Assembly (NCBI GenBank): GCA_013001365.1
Contig: JABDMQ010000176.1
Location: 1 to 21,966 of the forward strand
Source: Flavobacteriaceae bacterium
GTDB lineage: Bacteria; Bacteroidota; Bacteroidia; Flavobacteriales; Flavobacteriaceae
DNA length: 21,966 nt
Direction of reading: 5' to 3'
Notes under the pieces: generated by a model
Seen by the model: only the letters and a program-made list of their open reading frames with translations
Told to the model about the DNA's origin: nothing
Database searches by the model: none
In this document: piece by piece, positions 13,828 to 21,706 of the stretch
Layout: every line of letters starts with the position of its first letter
Numbering within the stretch: the stretch's first letter is position 1
Position numbers and translations under genes: made by a program

Positions 13828-16800
13828 TCTTTTTCCTGAAATAATCCTGTACTTTTTGCTTGTATTCTTGACGTAATGGTAAAGCCTGCCTATTTAATAT
13901 TTCTGTGGTGTTGAAGTACTTCTTTGCAATGGGCAGGGTCCTTTTGGTATTATTGATGAACTGCTTATTGTTTGTTTCAGACTGTCTTTTTGTGTCCTGA
14001 CCTTGTTGTAAAGCTGCATTTTCAAGTTTAAGCAATTGATGCTGTAACTTCATCATCTTCTGCAAGGTCTGGTTCGTGAATCCTTTATTTATTAAATCCA
14101 GCTCAACCTCTTCCATGTCCTTGATCAATTTCTTGGCTTGTCCTTGAGCTCCATATTTTCCTTCCATGTTCTTTAGTTGCTCCTCCAGGGCCATTCTAAG
14201 TCGTTGTTGTTGCTGATATATCTCAAAAAGCTTTCCGTTAACGGATTCATTACCCTCACCTACTCCTTCTCCTTCTCCTTGCTGTTCACCCTCTTGATTA
14301 CCTTGCTGTCTTCCTTTTTCTTCTCCCTTTTCCCCTTCTTCACCTTCCTCGCCTTTTTTGCCTTCTTTGCCCTTCTCCTTCATTCCTTGCTTCATCTGTT
14401 CATTCAATTGCTCTTGGCTCATAATGATATCCGGCAATTGATCACCAGGGTTCCCTTGGCCTTGACCCATACCGCTCATTTGCATCTGCATATTATCCAA
14501 GGAATTACTTAGCATGTCGGCTAAATTATTCGCAGAAGTAACTGCATACTGTTGTGTCGCAACACCTTGATAAAGCCTATTCTCAGCTAATTGACCTAAT
14601 GCTTTATCAATGTTAAAAAACACCTCTGTAATCTCCTTATTTACCTTCTCTGATATTCTCGGCTGTCTTAATGACAAAGCAAACAAACTATCATCGATGT
14701 GTTGAAAATGCTCTCTTAAGGTACTTTGTTTTCTTAAGTGTTTGGCATATTGATTATGATTTACCTCAATGCTTTTGAATTGTTCCATAAGAGCCTCTTG
14801 ATCGAATGAAAACAAGACTAGGTTGTCCAGAATCTGCCTGAGCATTTCTGCGTCCTCCATCATTTGCTCTCCGCCGGACATTTGCATGGACTGACCCATT
14901 TTCTGGCTCATCTTTTTCATTTTCTGAGCAGCTTTCTGCTGACTTTTCTGAGCACTCTGCTTACTCTGCTGTTTTTGCTGTTGGTCTTGAGTCTGTTCCT
15001 GTTGCTCTAGCTTTTCAATTGCATCCTTAAGGGTGTCATCTATCTTTTTTTCCTCGGGCTTATCGCGCGGAAATGGCATTGGCTTATTGAGTTTCTTGTT
15101 TTCTTTTTCAAGTTCAGACATTTCTTTTTGGAAATCCTCAAACTCCTCATTTAACTTTGACTGCTCCTCCTTAGTGCTTTTCTCCTCGGTCTTTTTAGCT
15201 ACTTCTTCTTGAATCTTGGCCAACTCATCCAATTTTTGTTTCAGTTTCTCCAGCTTTTTGTTAACGTAATAGCGTTTGGTCAACTCAAGCATTTGCTCAA
15301 GGCTTCGTTTTTGGTTCTTGTTTTGTTTAGCCAATTTGTCAAGTTTCTCAGAGAATTCTTCTTTGTTTATTTTCTCGGCTAATTTTTGCAATTCCTTTAG
15401 AAGTTTTTCGTCTTGTTCCAGTTGCTCTTGATTCTCCTCTAATCGCTCCTGCAACTGTTCTTTGAATGGGTCTTGTTCTTCTTTTTGAAACTCCTCAAGA
15501 TTTTCCTGAAACTTCTTATTGAAATTCTGCATGAGCTCTTCCTGCTCCTTTTGACGTTTAAGGAATTGCTCGAACTTCTTCTTGTCGTTGAAATTCAACT
15601 CGGACTTTTCCTTTTGCGTCTTGGAAAGCTCCTCTAGGTTCTTTTCTTGCTCCTCAAACTTGTCCAACGCCTTATTTAAGTCTTGTATGGTCTCACTCTG
15701 CTGCTGGAGTTGCTGCTGCTCTTGCTCATCTTTTGTAAGCTTTCTAAAAGTGAACACCTCGCTTTTCACACTTTTAAACTTATGAATTGCGTCATTGTCG
15801 AAGACTTCAAAATAGAGTTCGTAACTAACGCCATCTTTCACATTAAGTTCGTTAGGGAACGACGTTACGAATTCGTCAAAATTCGACGAGGAAACCGGCA
15901 AGGTCTCGCTCAATCCATTTTCCCTGTCATCAATTGGGTAATATACAAGCTGTAATTTGCTCAAGCCATAGTCATCAGACACCTGCCCATAGAAGTAAAG
16001 TGTTTGCTGGTCAATCGAGTCCCTTTCCGCTTCAAGATTCAATTCAGGATATTCATCCGGAATAACACTAATTGAAAACGCCAGGTTTTCATAATCTTTA
16101 AGATCGGTGTTACTTGTGCTTATAGAATAATCCAGATTCCCATAAACTCGTTTATTGGCTTCAAAGGAGTTGTTCTTGACTTCATCGAACTCAATCGTAT
16201 CCTTGGAAAACAAATGGGCTTGTTCCGTTGATTTTGTTTTTAATCTCCATGTGATTCCAGTGCCTTGCGGGATGGTGGCGTTCCCCGTGTTTTTTAGGAC
16301 CTGATCCTGTTTTTTGGTGTAGCTGGGATAATCCAAAGCCATTTCGAAGCCCAATATCGACGGGGTTTCAATGGTGCTTAACTTATAAGGCCTTGAGCTA
16401 ACTCCATTAGCTTCCAACCTAAAATCTGTGCTCTCTTTAAGCTGTGAAAACACATATTGAAATTCTCCAGGTGAAGACTGTTGCATAAAATACACCTCTT
16501 TGCTATATATTATTTCTGCGTTCTCCGGAATTATATCCCCAGCAGTCCTAACTACCAATTTAAAGTCAGAGCCTTCAATTGCGTTCAATTCGTCATTTAC
16601 AATAAAAAATTCAAATGGAGCCGGAGGCTCATAGGCAGTTTGATAATTAACCACGCGCTCATACCCATCGCTAAACCAATTGAAGTTTCCAGAAAAAGAG
16701 ACCAAAAACACAATTATCAATGGTAATGCAGCATATTTCAAGTATTTTAGGTTGTTCTTGAAATCTATCGCGAGCTTAAAGGGAACGGGGTTGAGCTCCG

Positions 16801-17236
16801 CTGATTTCTGTTCTATACTAGCGATCAAAAGCTCCGATTGCCCAGTGCTTTGATTTAATTGAAGAACATTCAATAGCTTGTCATTGACCTCTGGGAAATG
16901 ATTTCCTATGATTCTTGAAGCTTGGCCTTGGTCAATTCCTTTCTTTAACTTGAATAGCTGTGCTAATGGAATGGCCATGAATTTAATGAACAGCCCTAGC
17001 TCGACCAGTACAAAGGCCCAAAACAAAACAGTTCTTGCAGCAGGATCAAGCCATAAGAAGTATTCTATCAGCAATGTCGTCAAGAAATAAAGCAATCCAA
17101 TTGAAAAAAAGAAGATGGCGCCTTTGATCAATTCATTAGCATAATACTTACGGATGAATTGCTCTAATTTGTCCTGTATGGTCTTGAAATTGCTCAAAAG
17201 TAGGCTGCGTTTGCGCTTCGACCTATAAACATACAA
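13820..17236 (-). CDS. DUF4175 family large membrane/coiled-coil protein
   Basis: A very large protein (1138 residues from the TTG at 17236, 1125 from the TTG at 17197). Two transmembrane segments lie at about 38-62 and 69-92 and a third at about 166-182, followed by a beta-rich extracytoplasmic region (200-490). A long Glu/Gln/Lys coiled coil spans about 500-720, then come a Gln-rich stretch (741-775), a helical region with Met/Gly/Gln repeats (780-930), a Glu/Gly/Lys low-complexity patch (950-1000) and a helical C-terminus. This is the DUF4175 layout seen across Bacteroidota and Alphaproteobacteria; function unknown. No in-frame ATG precedes the conserved NFKTIQDKLEQFIRKYY segment. The TTG at 17195-17197, directly before SNFKTI, is the more family-like start. 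It overlaps ybeY by 8 nt. Confidence 0.88.
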   Translation of the reverse strand: MYVYRSKRKRSLLLSNFKTIQDKLEQFIRKYYANELIKGAIFFFSIGLLYFLTTLLIEYFLWLDPAARTVLFWAFVLVELGLFIKFMAIPLAQLFKLKKGIDQGQASRIIGNHFPEVNDKLLNVLQLNQSTGQSELLIASIEQKSAELNPVPFKLAIDFKNNLKYLKYAALPLIIVFLVSFSGNFNWFSDGYERVVNYQTAYEPPAPFEFFIVNDELNAIEGSDFKLVVRTAGDIIPENAEIIYSKEVYFMQQSSPGEFQYVFSQLKESTDFRLEANGVSSRPYKLSTIETPSILGFEMALDYPSYTKKQDQVLKNTGNATIPQGTGITWRLKTKSTEQAHLFSKDTIEFDEVKNNSFEANKRVYGNLDYSISTSNTDLKDYENLAFSISVIPDEYPELNLEAERDSIDQQTLYFYGQVSDDYGLSKLQLVYYPIDDRENGLSETLPVSSSNFDEFVTSFPNELNVKDGVSYELYFEVFDNDAIHKFKSVKSEVFTFRKLTKDEQEQQQLQQQSETIQDLNKALDKFEEQEKNLEELSKTQKEKSELNFNDKKKFEQFLKRQKEQEELMQNFNKKFQENLEEFQKEEQDPFKEQLQERLEENQEQLEQDEKLLKELQKLAEKINKEEFSEKLDKLAKQNKNQKRSLEQMLELTKRYYVNKKLEKLKQKLDELAKIQEEVAKKTEEKSTKEEQSKLNEEFEDFQKEMSELEKENKKLNKPMPFPRDKPEEKKIDDTLKDAIEKLEQQEQTQDQQQKQQSKQSAQKSQQKAAQKMKKMSQKMGQSMQMSGGEQMMEDAEMLRQILDNLVLFSFDQEALMEQFKSIEVNHNQYAKHLRKQSTLREHFQHIDDSLFALSLRQPRISEKVNKEITEVFFNIDKALGQLAENRLYQGVATQQYAVTSANNLADMLSNSLDNMQMQMSGMGQGQGNPGDQLPDIIMSQEQLNEQMKQGMKEKGKEGKKGEEGEEGEKGEEKGRQQGNQEGEQQGEGEGVGEGNESVNGKLFEIYQQQQRLRMALEEQLKNMEGKYGAQGQAKKLIKDMEEVELDLINKGFTNQTLQKMMKLQHQLLKLENAALQQGQDTKRQSETNNKQFINNTKRTLPIAKKYFNTTEILNRQALPLRQEYKQKVQDYFRKKND
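14237..14390 (-). repeat. Purine-biased low-complexity tract within the DUF4175 gene
   Basis: The coding strand here is almost entirely purine (GAA, GGA, AAG, GAG repeats), encoding about 50 residues made nearly only of Glu, Gly, Lys and Gln. On the plus strand it appears as a CTT/CCT-rich pyrimidine run. It is an imperfect, not tandem, repeat and probably a disordered linker. Confidence 0.8.
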
Positions 17237-17258
17237 TTTTATTTGATCTAAAAATCGT

Positions 17259-17266
17259 TAATTTTG
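17259..17266 (+). promoter_or_regulatory. -7 box for the AlkB-type monooxygenase gene
   Basis: TAATTTTG, a perfect TAnnTTTG element 54 bp before the ATG at 17321, in the 84-bp divergent region shared with the DUF4175 gene. The nearest upstream TTTG (17242-17245) gives only a 13-bp spacer, so the -33 element is poor. Confidence 0.45.
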
Positions 17267-17320
17267 GTAAGCTTCTGTTAAAGTCGATAAACACCAACTA
17301 GAGATAATTAATCCTTATCA

Positions 17321-18364
17321 ATGAAAGACCTCAAGTATTTAGCAGCGTTCTCAATTCCATTAGTGGCCTTTATCGGCCTATACTTTAAGGGGCCTTATTC
17401 ATTTATAACACCAATATACGCATTTGTTGTGCTGCCAATCCTGGAAATGCTATTGCCTATGGACGCTTCAAATTTTGAAGGAGAAGAACTCGAAGAGAAA
17501 AAGAACAAAAAGGTCTTTGATTGGTTGCTATATCTTAATCTTCCCTTGATTTATGTGTTACTGGCTTTTGCCTTAATTGAAATTTCAACAAAGCCGCTTC
17601 AAACATATGAGCTCATTGGGCTCGTGTTTTCGGTCGGAATTGTTTTTGGCGTCAATGGTATAAATGTAGGTCATGAGCTTGGTCATAGGCAAGCAACTGC
17701 TGAACGCTTCCTAGGAAAGGCCTTATTACTGCCTTCCATGTATATGCACTTTTACATTGAACATAATTTCGGGCATCACCTGCATGCGGCCACTAAAGAG
17801 GATCCCGCGACAGCCCTTTACAACCAAAGTGTCTATTCCTTTTGGCTGACCTCGGTTTCAAGACAATACATCAATGCTTGGAGGATACAAAAGAAGCTTT
17901 TGAAGAACAACGCGCGAAGTTTCTTTTCCATCAAGAACGATATGTTTTGGTTCAGCGTAATTCAACTAGGCTATCTGATCTTGATATTTCAATTATTTGG
18001 CAAAATCGGATTATTAGCAGCCATTGGTTTTGGCGTTGTAGGGTTCTTACTTCTCGAAACCGTTAATTATATCGAACATTATGGACTATTGAGGCTTAAG
18101 ACCAAATCAGGAAGGTATGAGCGCGTGCGTGAAGTGCATTCATGGAATTCAAACCATGTCCTTGGCAGGATTGTTCTTTATGAGCTCACTCGCCATAGCG
18201 ACCATCATTATAAGTCATCCAAGAAATATCAAGTGCTCGATTATCATGACATTAGTCCTCAAATGCCATTTGGATATCCTACATCTATGGTGTTGTCATT
18301 GGTTCCTCCGCTTTGGTTCAAGATCATGAACAAGAGAATCCCGAAAGAAATGATTCCGGCCTAA
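17321..18364 (+). CDS. AlkB-type integral membrane alkane/fatty-acid monooxygenase
   Basis: A 347-residue membrane di-iron hydroxylase. Hydrophobic segments (about 4-22, 28-46, 68-88, 97-115, 210-250) surround the histidine clusters that bind the two irons: HELGH at 118-122, EHNFGHHLH at 147-155, NYIEHYGL at 249-256 and LTRHSDHH at 289-296. The last two are the strong AlkB/XylM-class signatures. The family inserts one oxygen atom into the terminal C-H of alkanes or related chains using rubredoxin-delivered electrons. No rubredoxin or rubredoxin reductase is adjacent, so the reductant must be encoded elsewhere, and the natural substrate (alkane, fatty acid or other lipid) cannot be read from the sequence. 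A stand-alone gene between a divergent DUF4175 gene and gltX (55 nt downstream), it has its own -7 box. Confidence 0.92.
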   Translation: MKDLKYLAAFSIPLVAFIGLYFKGPYSFITPIYAFVVLPILEMLLPMDASNFEGEELEEKKNKKVFDWLLYLNLPLIYVLLAFALIEISTKPLQTYELIGLVFSVGIVFGVNGINVGHELGHRQATAERFLGKALLLPSMYMHFYIEHNFGHHLHAATKEDPATALYNQSVYSFWLTSVSRQYINAWRIQKKLLKNNARSFFSIKNDMFWFSVIQLGYLILIFQLFGKIGLLAAIGFGVVGFLLLETVNYIEHYGLLRLKTKSGRYERVREVHSWNSNHVLGRIVLYELTRHSDHHYKSSKKYQVLDYHDISPQMPFGYPTSMVLSLVPPLWFKIMNKRIPKEMIPA

Positions 18365-18387
18365 CGGATATTGTCTAATTATCGTTT

Positions 18388-18395
18388 TATCTTTG
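18388..18395 (+). promoter_or_regulatory. -7 box for gltX
   Basis: TATCTTTG, a perfect TAnnTTTG match 24 bp before the gltX ATG, within the 55-nt gap after the monooxygenase stop. The upstream TTG at 18371-18373 is closer (14 bp) than the usual -33 spacing. Confidence 0.5.
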
Positions 18396-18419
18396 TGAAC
18401 TTAATTAACTATTTGATTA

Positions 18420-19937
18420 ATGTCCAATCCTGTTCGTGTAAGATTCGCTCCCAGCCCAACTGGCCCTCTTCATATTGGAGGTGTTAGAACTGCCTTGTTC
18501 AACTATTTGTATGCCAAAAAGCACAATGGGTCTTTTATCCTTAGGATTGAAGACACTGATCAAAACCGGTTTGTTGCAGGCGCGGAAGACTATATCGTAA
18601 AGGCCTTAGAGTGGTGCAACATCCCTTATGATGAAGGCCCTGGAAAAGAAGGTGGTTTCGGCCCTTACAGGCAGAGCGAACGCAAGCATTTGTACAAACA
18701 ATACGCCGAGCAATTGATCAAGAACGGAAAGGCTTATTATGCGTTTGATACTTCTGAAGAATTGGACTTTCATCGTAAAGACCATGAATCCAATGGGAAA
18801 ACATTCATTTACAACTGGCATAATCGTGAAAAGGGTAGATTGGTCAATTCCTTGGTTCTGTCGGACAAGGAGGTAAAAGAGAAAATAGATGCTGGAGACG
18901 ATTATGTCATACGTTTTTTGTCGCCTCAAGACAAAACGCTTCACTTAAAGGATATTGTTCGAGGCGACATTACGATTGATACGAATGTACTTGACGATAA
19001 GGTGCTATTTAAAAGTGATGGCATGCCAACCTATCATTTGGCAAATATCGTGGACGATCATTTAATGGAGATCTCTCATGTTATCAGAGGCGAAGAGTGG
19101 TTGCCTTCATTGGCATTGCACCAACAATTGTATGATGCCTTTGGATGGAGCGCACCAGAATACGCGCATTTACCATTGATTCTAAAGCCAGCCGGAAAGG
19201 GTAAGCTAAGCAAGCGTGATGGTGATAAGTTAGGCTTTCCAGTATTCCCTTTGGAGTGGAAAGACCCAAAGACCGGTGATGTTTCTAAAGGCTATAAAGA
19301 AGAAGGTTATTTTCCTGAGGCCGTAATCAATTTCTTGGCTTTTCTAGGCTGGAATCCAGGAACAGAAGAAGAAATCTTCAGTTTGGAAGAACTCTTAAAG
19401 GCATTTGACCTAGCAAAGGTGAATAAAGCAGGCGCTAGATTTGATCCTGACAAGACCAAATGGTTCAACCACCATTATATGCAAGAGCAAGACAATGATG
19501 CGCTGGCCAAGATATTTGTAGAGGACCAGCCTCAGCTAGAAGTCATGGACATTAATTATGTTTCCTTGGTAATTTCCAAGATCAAGGAGCGAGCGACTTT
19601 TGTTTCTGATTTCTGTGAATTGAGTCATTTCTTTTTTGAAACACCAAAAGGATATACTGAAAAGGCTGCTAAAAAAGCTTGGAAAGAAGATACTGATGTC
19701 CTAATGCAAGAATTGGTTGGGATAATCAATAAGACTGAGGCTGATTCAGTAGAATCTCTTCAAAAAGGGGTGAAGGACTGGATAGAGTTCAAGGGTATTG
19801 GTTTTGGCAAGGTGATGATGCCGCTGCGTTTGGCCTTAGTTGGTGATCTTAAAGGTCCTGACGTCTTCGAGATCATGTTCATGATCGGCCGTGACGAAAC
19901 CATTAGGCGAATAGAACTTGCTATTAATTCGTTTTGA
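18420..19937 (+). CDS. gltX: Glutamyl-tRNA synthetase
   Basis: A 505-residue class I aminoacyl-tRNA synthetase that charges tRNA-Glu. The ATP-binding HIGH motif appears in FAPSPTGPLHIGG (9-21) and the KMSKS-type loop as KLSKRDGDKLG (262-272). LRIEDTDQNR (41-50), HVIRGEEWLPS (220-230) and the region after KFNHHYMQ-like WFNHHY are typical of GluRS rather than GlnRS. Length is normal and no domain is missing. It is very probably an independent transcription unit, with its own -7 box. It converges on the beta-barrel gene with only 13 nt between the stops and no good terminator there. Whether it is discriminating or also charges tRNA-Gln depends on the presence of glnS or gatCAB elsewhere. Confidence 0.98.
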   Translation: MSNPVRVRFAPSPTGPLHIGGVRTALFNYLYAKKHNGSFILRIEDTDQNRFVAGAEDYIVKALEWCNIPYDEGPGKEGGFGPYRQSERKHLYKQYAEQLIKNGKAYYAFDTSEELDFHRKDHESNGKTFIYNWHNREKGRLVNSLVLSDKEVKEKIDAGDDYVIRFLSPQDKTLHLKDIVRGDITIDTNVLDDKVLFKSDGMPTYHLANIVDDHLMEISHVIRGEEWLPSLALHQQLYDAFGWSAPEYAHLPLILKPAGKGKLSKRDGDKLGFPVFPLEWKDPKTGDVSKGYKEEGYFPEAVINFLAFLGWNPGTEEEIFSLEELLKAFDLAKVNKAGARFDPDKTKWFNHHYMQEQDNDALAKIFVEDQPQLEVMDINYVSLVISKIKERATFVSDFCELSHFFFETPKGYTEKAAKKAWKEDTDVLMQELVGIINKTEADSVESLQKGVKDWIEFKGIGFGKVMMPLRLALVGDLKGPDVFEIMFMIGRDETIRRIELAINSF

Positions 19938-19950
19938 AAAGCAGGGTTTG

Positions 19951-20634
19951 CTAAAGCAGTAATAATGCAGTAAAAACCAAATTACTTTGATTCCCTTTGA
20001 ACTTCTCGGTATTGTTGCCGACATTCAGCTGTTGATCGTTCAGCTTAGCAAATACATTCGTTAACCCGTATTGGTATTGCACTCGAACCCTAAAGTTCTT
20101 CAGGCCAGCCGTGGCGCCTACAGCTCCGTTAATATTGAATTTTGAAACATCTCGAAGCTCCTTTACCTGTAGGTCGTCGTAGCCATTCACGAAATACTCC
20201 TCTTTTTCTTTTTCTGCAGGTTCAAAAAACCCATTGGCTTGAAGCAATGGGCCGAAATCAATGGTCAGGTTCTGGCCTATGATCTTGCCATGCATCAAGA
20301 AGCCTAGTTGTGCTCCAGATAATTTCATGTCGATCATTTCGTTTCCTGCAACATCGTCAACTAGTCTGCCGGACAAGGCAACCGCGCTTTCAGTAAATTG
20401 AATGCCGTAGCTTACGTCGTACCATTTATGCTCCACGTTTACTATAGCAGTAAGTCCAGCGGTCCAGCCTTTGCCGGAATCCGTAATGAAGTTGTCCGTC
20501 TTGATGTTGGATTGAACAATGCCCCCAAAAGGACCTAATGAGTTCTTTATTGAGTAATTTGGGCGTTGCGCAAAACTGTTTGTAACAAAAAGCACACATA
20601 GTGCTACTAATAAGGAAAGCTTGTTGATTATCAT
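19951..20634 (-). CDS. PorT-like outer membrane beta-barrel protein
   Basis: A 227-residue predicted outer membrane protein. The signal peptide (MIINKLSLLVALCVLFVTNS, cleavage likely after SFA) is followed by QRPNYSIKN. Alternating hydrophobic strands with Gly and aromatic residues follow (GWTAGLTAIVNVEHKW, VSYGIQF, LTIDFGPLLQ, FRVRVQYQYGL), ending in VFTALLLL. The form fits the PorT/OMP_b-brl_2 family of small Bacteroidota barrels. I place the start at the ATG with complement 20632-20634. A 12-codon longer frame would begin inside the promoter, since a perfect -7 box lies at 20659-20666. It is not obviously the type IX secretion protein PorT itself; the family is large and mostly uncharacterised. 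Divergent from the SPFH gene, convergent with gltX. Confidence 0.82.
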   Translation of the reverse strand: MIINKLSLLVALCVLFVTNSFAQRPNYSIKNSLGPFGGIVQSNIKTDNFITDSGKGWTAGLTAIVNVEHKWYDVSYGIQFTESAVALSGRLVDDVAGNEMIDMKLSGAQLGFLMHGKIIGQNLTIDFGPLLQANGFFEPAEKEKEEYFVNGYDDLQVKELRDVSKFNINGAVGATAGLKNFRVRVQYQYGLTNVFAKLNDQQLNVGNNTEKFKGNQSNLVFTALLLL

Positions 20635-20658
20635 AACTATTTGGTTAAGTTGGGCAAG

Positions 20659-20666
20659 CAAATATA
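20659..20666 (-). promoter_or_regulatory. -7 box for the beta-barrel gene; decides its start
   Basis: The minus strand reads TATATTTG, a perfect TAnnTTTG element 24 bp before the ATG at 20634. It makes the longer frame from 20670 unlikely, as that start would lie upstream of the transcription start. Confidence 0.55.
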
Positions 20667-20716
20667 GCATTATTTTGTACTTTAACTAATTACTAACCAT
20701 TAATTCTCAAATTGTT

Positions 20717-21640
20717 ATGGGTTCATTTGTTTACATTCCAATTATTTTCTTTTCGCTGATCATTCTTGTTTCAGCATTTTTTATCGTAAAGCAGCAAACT
20801 GCCGCCATTATTGAACGTTTTGGTAAATTCCAGAGCATTCGTCATTCCGGACTTCAAATGAAGATTCCGCTTGTCGATCGGGTGGCGGGTAAATTAAGCC
20901 TGAAAATCCAACAGCTTGATGTCATAGTAGAAACCAAGACATTAGACGACGTTTTTGTCGGGCTTAAGGTCTCTGTACAATACAAGGTTATTCGTGATAA
21001 GGTATACGACGCTTTCTATAAGCTTGATTATCCGCATGAGCAGATCACTTCGTATGTCTTTGATGTAGTTAGAGCAGAGGTTCCGAAAATGAAACTGGAC
21101 GATGTCTTTGTGCGTAAGGATGATATTGCAATAGCTGTTAAAACAGAGCTTAATGACGCCATGGTTGACTATGGTTATGACATCATTAAAACCCTAGTAA
21201 CGGATATTGACCCAGATGCTCAAGTGAAGCAGGCCATGAATCGAATAAACGCATCTGAGCGTGAAAAGATTGCTGCACAATTCGAAGGGGATGCTGCTCG
21301 TATCTTGATCGTAGATAAAGCAAAGGCGGAGGCTGAAAGCAAGCGTTTACAAGTGCAAGGAATTGCAGACCAAAGGCGTGAAATTGCACGCGGCCTTGAA
21401 GAATCTGTTGAGGTTCTTAATAAAGTCGGCATTAACTCCCAAGAGGCATCAGCCCTAATAGTAGTAACTCAACACTATGATACATTGCAAGCCATTGGAG
21501 GGGAAACCAATACTAATTTGATATTATTGCCAAATTCACCGCAAGCAGGCAGTCAAATGCTCAACGATATGGTGGCCAGCTTCACGGCAAGCAATCAAAT
21601 AGGCGAGGCTATGAAAAACCAGAACAAGGGCAACTCATAA
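20717..21640 (+). CDS. SPFH-domain (stomatin/HIR-like) membrane scaffold protein
   Basis: A 307-residue SPFH protein with one N-terminal membrane anchor (about 5-24), the SPFH/band-7 domain (about 25-190) and a C-terminal Ala/Glu-rich coiled-coil region (180-230). It ends with a segment including VVTQHYDTLQAIG and a polar tail. Details such as LSLKIQQLDVIVETKT, SYVFDVVRAEVPK, LDDVF, YGYDIIKTLVTDIDPD and QAMNRINAS closely follow the plant hypersensitive-induced reaction (HIR) proteins, more than E. coli QmcA or HflK/C. SPFH proteins oligomerise into ring or cage scaffolds that organise membrane microdomains and often regulate proteases. No NfeD-type partner is adjacent, as would be expected for the slipin/floA class. 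Followed by a strong terminator; divergent from the beta-barrel gene. Confidence 0.93.
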   Translation: MGSFVYIPIIFFSLIILVSAFFIVKQQTAAIIERFGKFQSIRHSGLQMKIPLVDRVAGKLSLKIQQLDVIVETKTLDDVFVGLKVSVQYKVIRDKVYDAFYKLDYPHEQITSYVFDVVRAEVPKMKLDDVFVRKDDIAIAVKTELNDAMVDYGYDIIKTLVTDIDPDAQVKQAMNRINASEREKIAAQFEGDAARILIVDKAKAEAESKRLQVQGIADQRREIARGLEESVEVLNKVGINSQEASALIVVTQHYDTLQAIGGETNTNLILLPNSPQAGSQMLNDMVASFTASNQIGEAMKNQNKGNS

Positions 21641-21660
21641 CTCGCCTGTGTTAATAAAAG

Positions 21661-21691
21661 AAAACCTCGTAGTTGTAATTACGAGGTTTTT
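21661..21691. terminator. Bidirectional rho-independent terminator after the SPFH gene
   Basis: Inverted repeat AAAACCTCGTA (21661-21671) / TACGAGGTTTT (21680-21690) with an 8-nt loop and trailing T. It sits between the convergent SPFH gene (ends 21640) and the DUF1761-type gene (ends 21707). Confidence 0.9.
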
Positions 21692-21706
21692 CATTAATAA
21701 TGCTTT

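Noticed and set aside
19951..20670. Longer start of the beta-barrel gene at 20670
   Set aside because: It would begin upstream of the -7 box, and the ATG at 20634 gives a clean signal peptide.
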